From positions 1 to 43,480 of the IMG/VR virus record IMGVR_UViG_3300027554_000008: a stretch of DNA of 43,480 nucleotides; one strand, given 5' to 3'. The stretch comes from a virus. This document shows, one piece after another, positions 33,296-39,628 of this stretch. Every line of letters begins with the position of its first letter. The first letter of the stretch is position 1. The translations under genes and the position numbers were made by a program. The notes under the pieces were generated by a model. It searched no databases, was not told the origin of the DNA, and saw only the letters and a list, made by a program, of their open reading frames with translations.

Positions 33296-34456
33296 CTATA
33301 CGCCGAAAGTTACAGTTCCTGATTCACCAGCTTTTGCAAACTTTTCATTCAGGGCATCCAGCTTCTGAATGTCAGCGACCTGCTCTTCATTCATCGTGGA
33401 GTAATCGTCGCCATTAGACGCGATACCAGTAGGCTTCGCACCAGGCTCATCACCCAGCTTTTGGATGTCAGTTTCGAGCTTGGTGATCTTCGCTTCGTAC
33501 TTCTCCTCCATCTTCTTCTCAACTGCCGCGACGATGGCTTCTACATCAAACTCAGCCTTTTTTTCTACTGCTGGTTTAACGGGAGGATCCTGCTCTGTAG
33601 GAGTAACGGTGAAGCCCATTTCAGCCATCACTTTAGTTACATCTTCGGTTGTCATTTTCTTTTCAGTCAGTGACTGCTTGAATTCATTAATATCCATATC
33701 TGAATTATTTTTTTGGATTGATTTAGTTGGTAAAAGCCCATCGATGCGGGCTTGAATTTTTTCAATAATGGAGAGGCTCTTTGACGTTTCGGTGGATCGG
33801 AAATATTTCACAACTTCCGGAAGGGTCATTTTTTCGATATCCTCTGGAGTACCTTCTATTTTATAGGATTCTACCTGGGATATGAGGCCAATTTTTGCGG
33901 CTTCGCTGGAAGTGATCCAGTGATCTTTTCCGTCAAAATAATTTTTCCGGATATCGTCTTCGCTCATTCCTGTGTCTTCAGCCATTTGACTGATACCGGT
34001 ATCGGTGAATACTTTCAGCATGTCCGCAGCTTCACGGAGTTCTTTTTCATTTCCGTGGACCATCGCGGATGGCGCGTGGATCATGATCTTTGCATTCACT
34101 GGCGCGTGGCGATTTTCTTTTTTGACCGAAAGAAAAATATCCGTTGCTTTGGAGGCTACCATACCATCGTTATAAGTATGAATATCCATCTTACTGGCTT
34201 TGATCGTTGCGACGATTCCGTCTCCATGCTTTTCTGATCCTCCAGGAGAATTCAGGCGGATGTTTAACCGGGTAACACCTTCCTGCTCCATTTCAGTGAT
34301 GGCCTTTACGATTGCCATATCGGTAATGGTTTCGTTAGCCGGATCATCATTCCTGCGTTCCCAATCATATTGACCAATCACGCCGTATAAATACATCGTG
34401 CCAACGCCATCGGCGTTTTTGTTGATCAAAACTTTTTGAACTTCAGATTTTTTCAT
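33296..34456 (-). CDS. ClpP-like prohead protease fused to scaffold-like tail
   Basis: A 386-residue protein. The ClpP-like serine protease domain covers residues 15-215, with S102 (MVAS), H127 (MIHAP) and D178 (KDHWITSSEAA) matching the Ser-His-Asp triad positions. LNSPGG (69-73) forms the oxyanion-hole strand. Residues 255-386 are acidic coiled coil (ILE/KKMEEKYEAKITKLE), typical of a delta-domain or scaffold that is removed during capsid maturation. An in-frame Met near residue 254 may also start a separate scaffold product, as in other phages. It directly precedes the capsid gene. Confidence 0.88.
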   Translation of the reverse strand: MKKSEVQKVLINKNADGVGTMYLYGVIGQYDWERRNDDPANETITDMAIVKAITEMEQEGVTRLNIRLNSPGGSEKHGDGIVATIKASKMDIHTYNDGMVASKATDIFLSVKKENRHAPVNAKIMIHAPSAMVHGNEKELREAADMLKVFTDTGISQMAEDTGMSEDDIRKNYFDGKDHWITSSEAAKIGLISQVESYKIEGTPEDIEKMTLPEVVKYFRSTETSKSLSIIEKIQARIDGLLPTKSIQKNNSDMDINEFKQSLTEKKMTTEDVTKVMAEMGFTVTPTEQDPPVKPAVEKKAEFDVEAIVAAVEKKMEEKYEAKITKLETDIQKLGDEPGAKPTGIASNGDDYSTMNEEQVADIQKLDALNEKFAKAGESGTVTFGV

Positions 34457-34460
34457 AATA

Positions 34461-34496
34461 CAATAATGCAGATGATTTATTTATATATAAAGGACG
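34461..34496 (-). promoter_or_regulatory. Late promoter-like motif before the protease gene
   Basis: On the minus strand GTCCTTT (34489-34495, GCGTCCTTT in full), then 20 bases, then CATTATTG (34461-34468). The -7 part differs from TAnnTTTG in two places. It lies a few bases before the ATG of the protease gene and could drive capsid-module expression. Confidence 0.5.
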
Positions 34497-35000
34497 CTAA
34501 ACATTCCATACCGGATTGAATCCGAACGCTTTATCTATGGTTTCACTGGTAAATTCTACCGAATGATGTTTGAGTGATCCACTCTGACCGGAGGTGCCAC
34601 GACTCGAAAATATAAACGGAGTTTCGAGCGTACCTAACAGCCACTTTCGATTTTCTACGTCTTCAATACGGAGTAAATACTCGAAGCCTTTCATTCGATT
34701 AATTTCGCCGGAAGCTTTTGGATCCAGCCCTGGTATAATACCAGTCACCTGTTGCTGGTAGCTGATGCCCTGGTCGGTATCGCGCTCCGTTTCATTCCAT
34801 AATTTTCTACGAATTAGAAAAGGAGCTTTTAACCAGGTGCCGGTTGTGAACAACACATTGAACTGCCAATTGTAATCATCGCTGATCCTTCGTTCGAAGC
34901 TGTCTTTATCGATCCAGCTAATTGGCGCGTATTCTACGGTGACCAATCCTGATCGATTTAACTGATTACAATAATGCTGGAGGCCAAGGAGGTTACTCAT
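34497..35000 (-). CDS. Structural-region protein of 167 residues, unknown
   Basis: I start at ATG 35000 (MSNLLGLQHYC) because the longer frame to 35045 would overlap a conserved promoter-like motif. The product is strand-rich (WQFNVLFTTGTWLKAPFLIRRKLW, YLLRIEDVENRKWLLGTLETPFIF) and has a GTSGQSGSLKHHSVEFTS end, reminiscent of small baseplate or tail proteins. It is at the start of the capsid block. No family is recognised. Confidence 0.6.
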   Translation of the reverse strand: MSNLLGLQHYCNQLNRSGLVTVEYAPISWIDKDSFERRISDDYNWQFNVLFTTGTWLKAPFLIRRKLWNETERDTDQGISYQQQVTGIIPGLDPKASGEINRMKGFEYLLRIEDVENRKWLLGTLETPFIFSSRGTSGQSGSLKHHSVEFTSETIDKAFGFNPVWNV

Positions 35001-35005
35001 GACCA

Positions 35006-35041
35006 CAAAGGTGTGGGAAAATTGCGCCCGGAAAAAGGACA
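35006..35041 (-). promoter_or_regulatory. Late promoter-like motif before the 34497-35000 gene
   Basis: On the minus strand TGTCCTTT (35034-35041), 20 bases, then CACCTTTG (35006-35013). Flanking bases are also conserved with the copy at 17.5 kb (TGTCCTTTTTCC, then GCAATT and CCCA in the spacer). The -7 box ends five bases before the chosen ATG. Confidence 0.6.
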
Positions 35042-35132
35042 GCAAAACAGAAAAAAAAAGAGGACAGCCGGTTTTTCGGATATCAGCGCAGCTACCCTTA
35101 ACACTACCGTGTTCAGCGTGAGGACAGCATTG

Positions 35133-35636
35133 TTACCTAAAAGCTGCTTTTAATTGATGAATTGTTGGAATTTCTTTATTTCCTCTTAGACGACCATTCG
35201 TACGTTTCACTGTATGCCAATCGATATCGTCATCGGCACCTATTTCTTTTAGGTAATCCTCTACAATCGTTTTTTCTTTTTTTGAATGAATCTGTGTGAG
35301 AATTCTTTGAGTGAGAATCTCGTGAAACAACAGATGCATGTGATCATTAAATAATGCAATGTTGGAACGACTGATGTAAAAGTCCTTGAATTGTTTTTGG
35401 CGTAAGGTGATGGAATATTTCAGCTTGACGGTGAAACGAGTAAACTGGTTAGTCACCGTATCACTGTCGTTAATTGGGATCTGTTTTTTTGGCGTAAACA
35501 GAAGCAACATAGTGCGAGTGATCATTGTTTTTTTTGTCAAGTCAATAGGTTCCCCTGGTTCCATATTTTCCATCCAATAAACAAATTTCAGCAGATGTGG
35601 CTGCATTGGCATAACGCCGGTGAATTCAAATGTCAT
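35133..35636 (-). CDS. Protein of 167 residues, unknown, possibly DNA-binding
   Basis: A basic, helical protein. The start (QPHLLKFVYWMENMEPGEPIDL) and the end (DDDIDWHTVKRTNGRLRGNKEIP) recall a family of Bacteroidota mobile-element proteins with a C-terminal basic, Arg/Lys-rich helix. No firm match can be claimed. It lacks a copy of the late motif and is preceded by a terminator. It lies just before the capsid block, so a regulator of late transcription is one testable idea. Between it and the next gene (35001-35132) there are two 9-bp direct repeats. Confidence 0.55.
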   Translation of the reverse strand: MTFEFTGVMPMQPHLLKFVYWMENMEPGEPIDLTKKTMITRTMLLLFTPKKQIPINDSDTVTNQFTRFTVKLKYSITLRQKQFKDFYISRSNIALFNDHMHLLFHEILTQRILTQIHSKKEKTIVEDYLKEIGADDDIDWHTVKRTNGRLRGNKEIPTIHQLKAAFR

Positions 35637-35687
35637 GGGTCTAATATATTTCCTACTAATATATGAAAAAAACAGGATATAGGGAGT

Positions 35688-35722
35688 AAAAAAAAAGGCA
35701 AGCGATGGATAATCACTTGCCT
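35688..35722 (-). terminator. Terminator after the EF-hand-like gene
   Basis: AGGCAAG (35696-35702) and CTTGCCT (35716-35722) pair, with GAT/ATC inside after one mismatch. On the minus strand nine Ts follow (35688-35696). It ends transcription after the 35738-36115 gene. Confidence 0.8.
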
Positions 35723-35737
35723 CTTAAAATATGTGTA

Positions 35738-36115
35738 CTAAGCGCGGGAAAATATTTCTTTCATCTTTTTAGCATATCTGTAATTGTATGCCAAGGCATT
35801 GACCGTGAGTTTGATCGCCTCCTCAATATTATCGTATTTCATTGGCAAATCAAGATCAGATTCTACAAATAATCTCAACTCTTCTCTTTCTTCATCATTC
35901 AGATCCTTGTATTCTTTTTTCAACCAGGGAAATGCTTCATACAGCGCGGGGAATCGAAACGATACCGTAGTAATCGCTGAGAGAATTTCTGAGATGCTGG
36001 TTTTTCCATCACTGTTTTTATCAATAGTAAGTGATTCAATCACTGCTAAGAATAAAAATTTAAGCATTGCTTTCAGATTCTCAATACCGTAAAGGTTTAC
36101 TTCTTGTGCTTTCAT
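35738..36115 (-). CDS. Helical protein with a single EF-hand-like loop
   Basis: A 125-residue helical protein. Residues 33-44 read DKNSDGKTSISE, with Asp, Asn, Asp-Gly and Glu at positions 1, 3, 5-6 and 12 of the calcium-binding EF-hand or dockerin loop; position 8 has Thr instead of the usual hydrophobic residue. It is flanked by hydrophobic helices. I know no phage family with this arrangement. It has its own late-promoter-like motif upstream and a terminator downstream, so it may be a one-gene unit. Confidence 0.65.
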   Translation of the reverse strand: MKAQEVNLYGIENLKAMLKFLFLAVIESLTIDKNSDGKTSISEILSAITTVSFRFPALYEAFPWLKKEYKDLNDEEREELRLFVESDLDLPMKYDNIEEAIKLTVNALAYNYRYAKKMKEIFSRA

Positions 36116-36170
36116 AAGGCGTTCTTTTTAGATTTAAAATTCATTAATGAAAATTCATAATTGTGAACCA

Positions 36171-36205
36171 CAAATTGCAACATAAATGCAGATAATGAAA
36201 GGACA
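36171..36205 (-). promoter_or_regulatory. Late promoter-like motif before the EF-hand-like gene
   Basis: On the minus strand TGTCCTTT (36198-36205), 19 bases, then GCAATTTG (36171-36178), which keeps the TTTG end of the -7 box. A leader of about 55 bases separates it from the ATG at 36115. It abuts the 3' end of the cupin gene. Confidence 0.55.
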
Positions 36206-36206
36206 G

Positions 36207-36602
36207 CTACTCGGGGAATTCCACGTAAAAATCGTAGTCTGTAACCCCTTCCAGTTTGTGTGCGATGTTGGGCTGGAAAACGATGGTATCGCCTGGATTA
36301 TATAAAACTTCGTTGAGCTTGATTTGACCTTCGATGAGCCGAACGATTTCTTTGCAATTGTGAGCATGTAGCTCCAGTATTGAACCAGCAATGCCGACGG
36401 TTCTAAACATCAGGGTCTTATCCAGGTAAACAGGAATCACGAACCCCTCGACGCCATCCCCTAGCGGGATAGGATCTAAAAAGTTTTTTACATTGTTTCT
36501 TATTTCGAATAAGTCTTCTCTGGAAATCAGCGGTACATCCTTTCTTTGCCAAAAGGATCCTAGCCTCTTAATGATTTTTTCGCTGTGCGTTAATGAGCTC
36601 AT
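36207..36602 (-). CDS. Cupin-fold protein of 131 residues
   Basis: The second half is a cupin barrel: motif 1 near HAHNCKEIVRLIEG and motif 2 near NPGDTIVFQPNIAHKL. The metal ligands would be the two His in HAH and the His in AHKL, with Glu in KEIV. Most cupins bind a metal and a small molecule. Only the structure class is clear; the phage role is unknown. The gene overlaps the membrane protein gene upstream by 35 bases and is followed at once by the next promoter motif. Confidence 0.75.
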   Translation of the reverse strand: MSSLTHSEKIIKRLGSFWQRKDVPLISREDLFEIRNNVKNFLDPIPLGDGVEGFVIPVYLDKTLMFRTVGIAGSILELHAHNCKEIVRLIEGQIKLNEVLYNPGDTIVFQPNIAHKLEGVTDYDFYVEFPE

Positions 36603-36834
36603 TTTTTATTTGATCGAGTTTTTGAAATACCATTTGGAGTAGACCAGCATAGCTATCACTATGAGCTCGCAGATCAGTCGTATGGGCCTTGGTTTTGTCG
36701 CTGGATTCGTTTTTGATTGATTTCACCTCCTTCCGAAGATCGAAGATCCAAAACATCATGACTGGTGTAGCACCATAGGTTATTATGAGATCGATGATCT
36801 TTCCGATGTCAATAAATAGAAGCGTGCTGAACAT
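36568..36834 (-). CDS. Small membrane protein, holin-like candidate
   Basis: An 88-residue protein with one N-terminal membrane segment (about residues 5-28, including IDLIITYGATPVMMFWIF) and a charged coiled-coil tail. This layout fits some holin or holin-like proteins of Bacteroidota phages, but the endolysin gene is far away at 9.7-10.5 kb. Lysis function is thus only possible. It has a good late-promoter motif about 90 bases upstream. Confidence 0.6.
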   Translation of the reverse strand: MFSTLLFIDIGKIIDLIITYGATPVMMFWIFDLRKEVKSIKNESSDKTKAHTTDLRAHSDSYAGLLQMVFQKLDQIKNELINAQRKNH

Positions 36835-36922
36835 AATTTATTTTAGTCTCATAGGATTAATAATCGTCATCGGGAATGATGACCGGTGCCTGGTGAGTAC
36901 TACATGGTTGGTTATTAGACTA

Positions 36923-36958
36923 CAAATGTAAGGCCGATGGGGCCATAAGGAAAGGACA
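36923..36958 (-). promoter_or_regulatory. Best copy of the late promoter-like motif
   Basis: On the minus strand TGTCCTTT (36951-36958), 20 bases, then TACATTTG (36923-36930), a perfect TAnnTTTG box. It comes right after the terminator at 36960-36997 and about 90 bases before the small membrane protein gene, exactly where a new unit should start. Confidence 0.7.
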
Positions 36959-36959
36959 A

Positions 36960-36997
36960 CAAAAAAAGCCAGGAGGTGATGCTCCTGGCTTTTTTTA
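36960..36997. terminator. Bidirectional terminator
   Basis: GCCAGGAG (36968-36975) and CTCCTGGC (36982-36989) form a perfect 8-bp stem, extended by A/T pairs. A runs lie on the left and T runs on the right, so it works in both directions. It ends the 37013-37471 unit. Confidence 0.85.
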
Positions 36998-37012
36998 TCA
37001 TAATAAAATGTT

Positions 37013-37471
37013 TTAGTCATCGATTACTTCTGCGTCTTCTATCATAGAGTCATCTCTATCTGTTGACCTTTTACTTTTCTTAGATCCTGCGAAGTATGCC
37101 AAGGCTACAGAAGTAAGATAAACAACACCTTGAACAAAGTAAGTTAAAAATTCTTCATGTCCACCCTCTAGGCACAAGTGAGAAAAAATCATGATAACAA
37201 TGAGAACTGTAACAACAAATCCCATCAATTGAAACCTTCCTTTTCTAACTTCAGTAGGTTTAGCAAGCAAAATCTTTTCTTGAGATTGTATTTGCATTTT
37301 AGCTAGTTGAGCATTTTCTTTTAATGATAATTTTTCGAGCTCAACTCTGGATTTATTCACTTCAGCCTGAAGCTTTTGCTGCTCAACTATATCTTTAATA
37401 GTCTGCTGATCTAAAATGAGGCGATTTTCATTCGATTTGTTCTTCCTGTTATTCGGACCACTCATATTCAA
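37013..37471 (-). CDS. Two-helix membrane protein with coiled coil
   Basis: A 152-residue protein. Residues 15-75 form a charged coiled coil, then two membrane helices follow (about 82-101 and 108-127), and the tail is Lys/Asp-rich. The coiled coil on one side and the acidic end on the other point to an inner-membrane topology. A holin or superinfection-exclusion protein fit, without proof. It shares a unit with the 37449-37643 gene (23-base overlap). Confidence 0.65.
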   Translation of the reverse strand: MNMSGPNNRKNKSNENRLILDQQTIKDIVEQQKLQAEVNKSRVELEKLSLKENAQLAKMQIQSQEKILLAKPTEVRKGRFQLMGFVVTVLIVIMIFSHLCLEGGHEEFLTYFVQGVVYLTSVALAYFAGSKKSKRSTDRDDSMIEDAEVIDD

Positions 37472-37643
37472 TTAAAAATTTTCCAAAGTTATTTGATCCC
37501 AATTTTGCAGGTAAATATCGCGTTCTGCGAATTCGTCTGCGCCGATTTGGATTGTTTACAATTCTTAAAAAAGTGCGAGAATCAACAATTTTATGCTTTT
37601 TAATTAAGCTATTGATGATTACAGGAGCTTCAATAGATGCCAT
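37449..37643 (-). CDS. Small basic protein of 64 residues
   Basis: A short Arg-rich protein (NNPNRRRRIRRTRYLPAKLG) with a helical opening. The composition suggests nucleic-acid binding. It overlaps the next gene by 23 bases, which supports translation. It is the first gene after the iteron region. No known family; moderate to low certainty. Confidence 0.5.
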   Translation of the reverse strand: MASIEAPVIINSLIKKHKIVDSRTFLRIVNNPNRRRRIRRTRYLPAKLGSNNFGKFLIEYEWSE

Positions 37644-37870
37644 TTTGTTTGTTTTAAATGCATTTAGTACAAAAATGAGGTAGCTTTTAAACCTCGAATG
37701 TGAATATAGAACAAATAAACTTAAATTTTAGTTCTAACAAGAATTTACTTAAAAATAAGCTGACTGTCAAGTATAGTAACGCTCTCAGCCTTTTAGGTAT
37801 TACTCTTTTCTCTTCTTTTTGTTCAATCAAATTATTCTACGCAGGGTGCACGAAATAAGTGCAAATAAAG

Positions 37871-38069
37871 TGGACTTTTGGACTGCTAATAATTAATTGA
37901 TTGGTTATCAGTTAGTTATGTGTCTAAAATCAGTCCAAACGCATTTGGACTGATGTGGACTGATTTGAAAGTTTTGGACTAATGGACTTTTGGACTGATG
38001 TGGACTTTGCCTGGACTGTTGTAACTCGCTGTAAATCATGGGTTTATATGCCATCAGTCCAAAAGTCCA
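37871..38069. repeat. Cluster of twelve TGGACT hexamers, candidate replication origin
   Basis: TGGACT occurs nine times directly (37871, 37879, 37947, 37957, 37975, 37983, 37991, 38001, 38012) and three times inverted (37932, 38057, 38065). A 15-mer, TGGACTTTTGGACTG, appears at 37871-37885 and 37983-37997 and inverted at 38055-38069. TTGGACTGATGTGGACT also occurs twice (37946 and 37990 regions). The rest of the gene-free 37644-38227 is AT-rich, with a TAGTAGTAGTAATATATATA stretch at about 38106-38125 that could melt easily. Iterons next to AT-rich DNA, beside an HU gene and in the replication region, suggest an origin or a regulator site. Confidence 0.7.
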
Positions 38070-38157
38070 ATTCTTTTACTTATTTTTCTAGTAGTCTATT
38101 TTAAAGTAGTAGTAGTAATATATATATGGGACTTAGCTCCCACCTGGTTAAATAGAG

Positions 38158-38188
38158 AAAGCCTGGAAGATTTGGTCTTCCAGGCTTT
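38158..38188. terminator. Terminator after the HU gene
   Basis: AAAGCCTGGAAGA (38158-38170) and TCTTCCAGGCTTT (38176-38188) form a perfect 13-bp stem with a five-base loop. The T run is short on either strand. It lies between the HU gene and the iteron region and would stop leftward transcripts from entering the iterons. Confidence 0.7.
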
Positions 38189-38227
38189 TGTGTCACGCTC
38201 TGACGTATTTATAAGGACTCCATCGGA

Positions 38228-38515
38228 TTAATTAATCGCCTCCCGGATATTCTTCCATGGTCGAAACTTCACCACCCTTTCGGCCGGCTTTGGTACTGGT
38301 GCTCCAGTGGATGGGTTGCGGTACGTTCTGGCAGCACGCTCGATGACGTTGAAAGTTCCGAGTCCTCGGATGGAGATACTACCATTTGTTTCTAGTGATC
38401 GCTCCATCGCATTCTTTAGGGAGATCATCATTTCTCTGGATTGAGCTTTGCTGATATTATTTTCCCTGGAGATGATCTCGACTAGATCTTCGTTATTGAC
38501 TGGTTTGATTGGCAT
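38228..38515 (-). CDS. HU/IHF-family DNA-bending protein
   Basis: A 95-residue histone-like protein. Conserved features: SISIRGLGTFNVIERAAR (core strand and arm start), RNPSTGAPVPKP (the arm with its Pro tip), and VVKFRPWK near the end. HU proteins bend DNA and help origin melting, site-specific recombination and packaging. It lies next to the iteron cluster and overlaps the upstream gene by 23 bases. Confidence 0.9.
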   Translation of the reverse strand: MPIKPVNNEDLVEIISRENNISKAQSREMMISLKNAMERSLETNGSISIRGLGTFNVIERAARTYRNPSTGAPVPKPAERVVKFRPWKNIREAIN

Positions 38516-38948
38516 GAGATTTTGTTTTGGATGATTTAATAATATCCCGACCTTTCTGCCAGGCTTTTACTTTTTCGATGGTACTAAATATTTGAAAGTC
38601 GCAGTTGCGTCTGTTCGGACCATTTAATCCCATATGGATTCCGGCCACGTAAGCTTCTGCAATATTGTATTCGAATTTATCTTCACCGTCATCCCAGATA
38701 ACAGCGGCTGGAAATGTAGTTGGTGTCGTCTCTTCACCGTCCGCTGGTAGTGCTAATATCCCACACAGCCTGAATAGAATAGTTGGTGGTAAAGGAGATC
38801 TCTCTGATAGATAGACTACATGATCTGGTTGAACGATAATGTTTACTATATCTTCTTTCACTTCACTGTGAGTCATGATGAAGTGAACCTCTGAATTTTT
38901 CTCAAAAATCCAGTCTTTAAAAGTTTCTTTTATTTCGTCAATTTTCAT
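38493..38948 (-). CDS. Hypothetical protein of 151 residues in the replication region
   Basis: An alpha/beta-like protein with strands VHFIMTHSE, IVNIIVQPDHVVYLSE and AAVIWDDGEDKFEYNIAEAYVAG, and a C-terminal basic tail. No catalytic motif is recognised. It overlaps the HU gene, so both may be made in coupled fashion. Function unknown. Confidence 0.6.
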   Translation of the reverse strand: MKIDEIKETFKDWIFEKNSEVHFIMTHSEVKEDIVNIIVQPDHVVYLSERSPLPPTILFRLCGILALPADGEETTPTTFPAAVIWDDGEDKFEYNIAEAYVAGIHMGLNGPNRRNCDFQIFSTIEKVKAWQKGRDIIKSSKTKSHANQTSQ

Positions 38949-38964
38949 TTTAAAATTTTAAGGA

Positions 38965-39336
38965 TTATACAATTTTCCATACTTCCTTTCCTTCCCACTT
39001 GGTTTTTTTTAGGGAGAACTGGATGCTTTTTCTTTTCGTTTCATCGAGCGGTAGATCCATTAATTTTCGCATTACCTGGACCACCGATTGCGCTCCAAAT
39101 CCGATGCGCCCATTTTTGTTGTACTCCATCAGTCGGAAACCTTCGTCGTCTTTCATGACGGCGAACTCCACTTTGTCGCCATTTGGTCTGTGGACTAAAG
39201 CGACCTTACTTCCGGCTCTGATGCCCAGCTCTGAACTTGCGGATCGATTGAAACTGATCTTGCCTCTTACGTTGATGGACATGTGTGGGTCATTATGATA
39301 CACGCGAGCGATTGTTGTTGGTATAAGCCTTTCCAT
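38965..39336 (-). CDS. Hypothetical protein of 123 residues
   Basis: A strand-rich, basic protein. ISFNRSASSELGIRAGSKVALVHRPNGDKVEFAV has the look of an AbrB/SpoVT-like swapped-hairpin (the 'LGI.AG..V.L' pattern), which binds DNA; the C-terminal half is a separate helical part. This fold guess is weak. It lies between a small membrane protein and the 38493-38948 gene in the same unit. Confidence 0.55.
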   Translation of the reverse strand: MERLIPTTIARVYHNDPHMSINVRGKISFNRSASSELGIRAGSKVALVHRPNGDKVEFAVMKDDEGFRLMEYNKNGRIGFGAQSVVQVMRKLMDLPLDETKRKSIQFSLKKTKWEGKEVWKIV

Positions 39337-39337
39337 T

Positions 39338-39607
39338 TTATTCTTCGTTGATTAGGTGATCAGATACGTCTAGCGTTTCGACTTTAGAATGCCACGATAG
39401 GCTAAACAAAATGCAGATGATAACCTGCTGGATAGTTAGTAACCCGACTAACTGCCAATAGGTAATAAAGGCACGAGCTTCAAATTCTCCCAGGCGATGG
39501 ATATACAGATAGTCTCCGTGAATTGCTATGTACAATAGTAAGCCAGTTGGAATAATAGCCTGGAGTCCGTAGAGGATAAATTGAGATAGTTTCGATTTTT
39601 TTTTCAT
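39338..39607 (-). CDS. Two-helix membrane protein of 89 residues
   Basis: Two membrane helices (about residues 9-27 and 50-69), short polar ends and Lys-rich N-terminus. It is one base from the 38965-39336 gene and 21 from the HNH-like gene. No motif; it may act in host takeover at the membrane, as guess. Confidence 0.6.
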   Translation of the reverse strand: MKKKSKLSQFILYGLQAIIPTGLLLYIAIHGDYLYIHRLGEFEARAFITYWQLVGLLTIQQVIICILFSLSWHSKVETLDVSDHLINEE

Positions 39608-39628
39608 GATTATAATTTTGATATTAGA

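Noticed and set aside
36838-37020. Minus-strand frame of 60 residues
   Set aside because: It contains the bidirectional terminator and the best promoter motif, so it is very unlikely to be coding.
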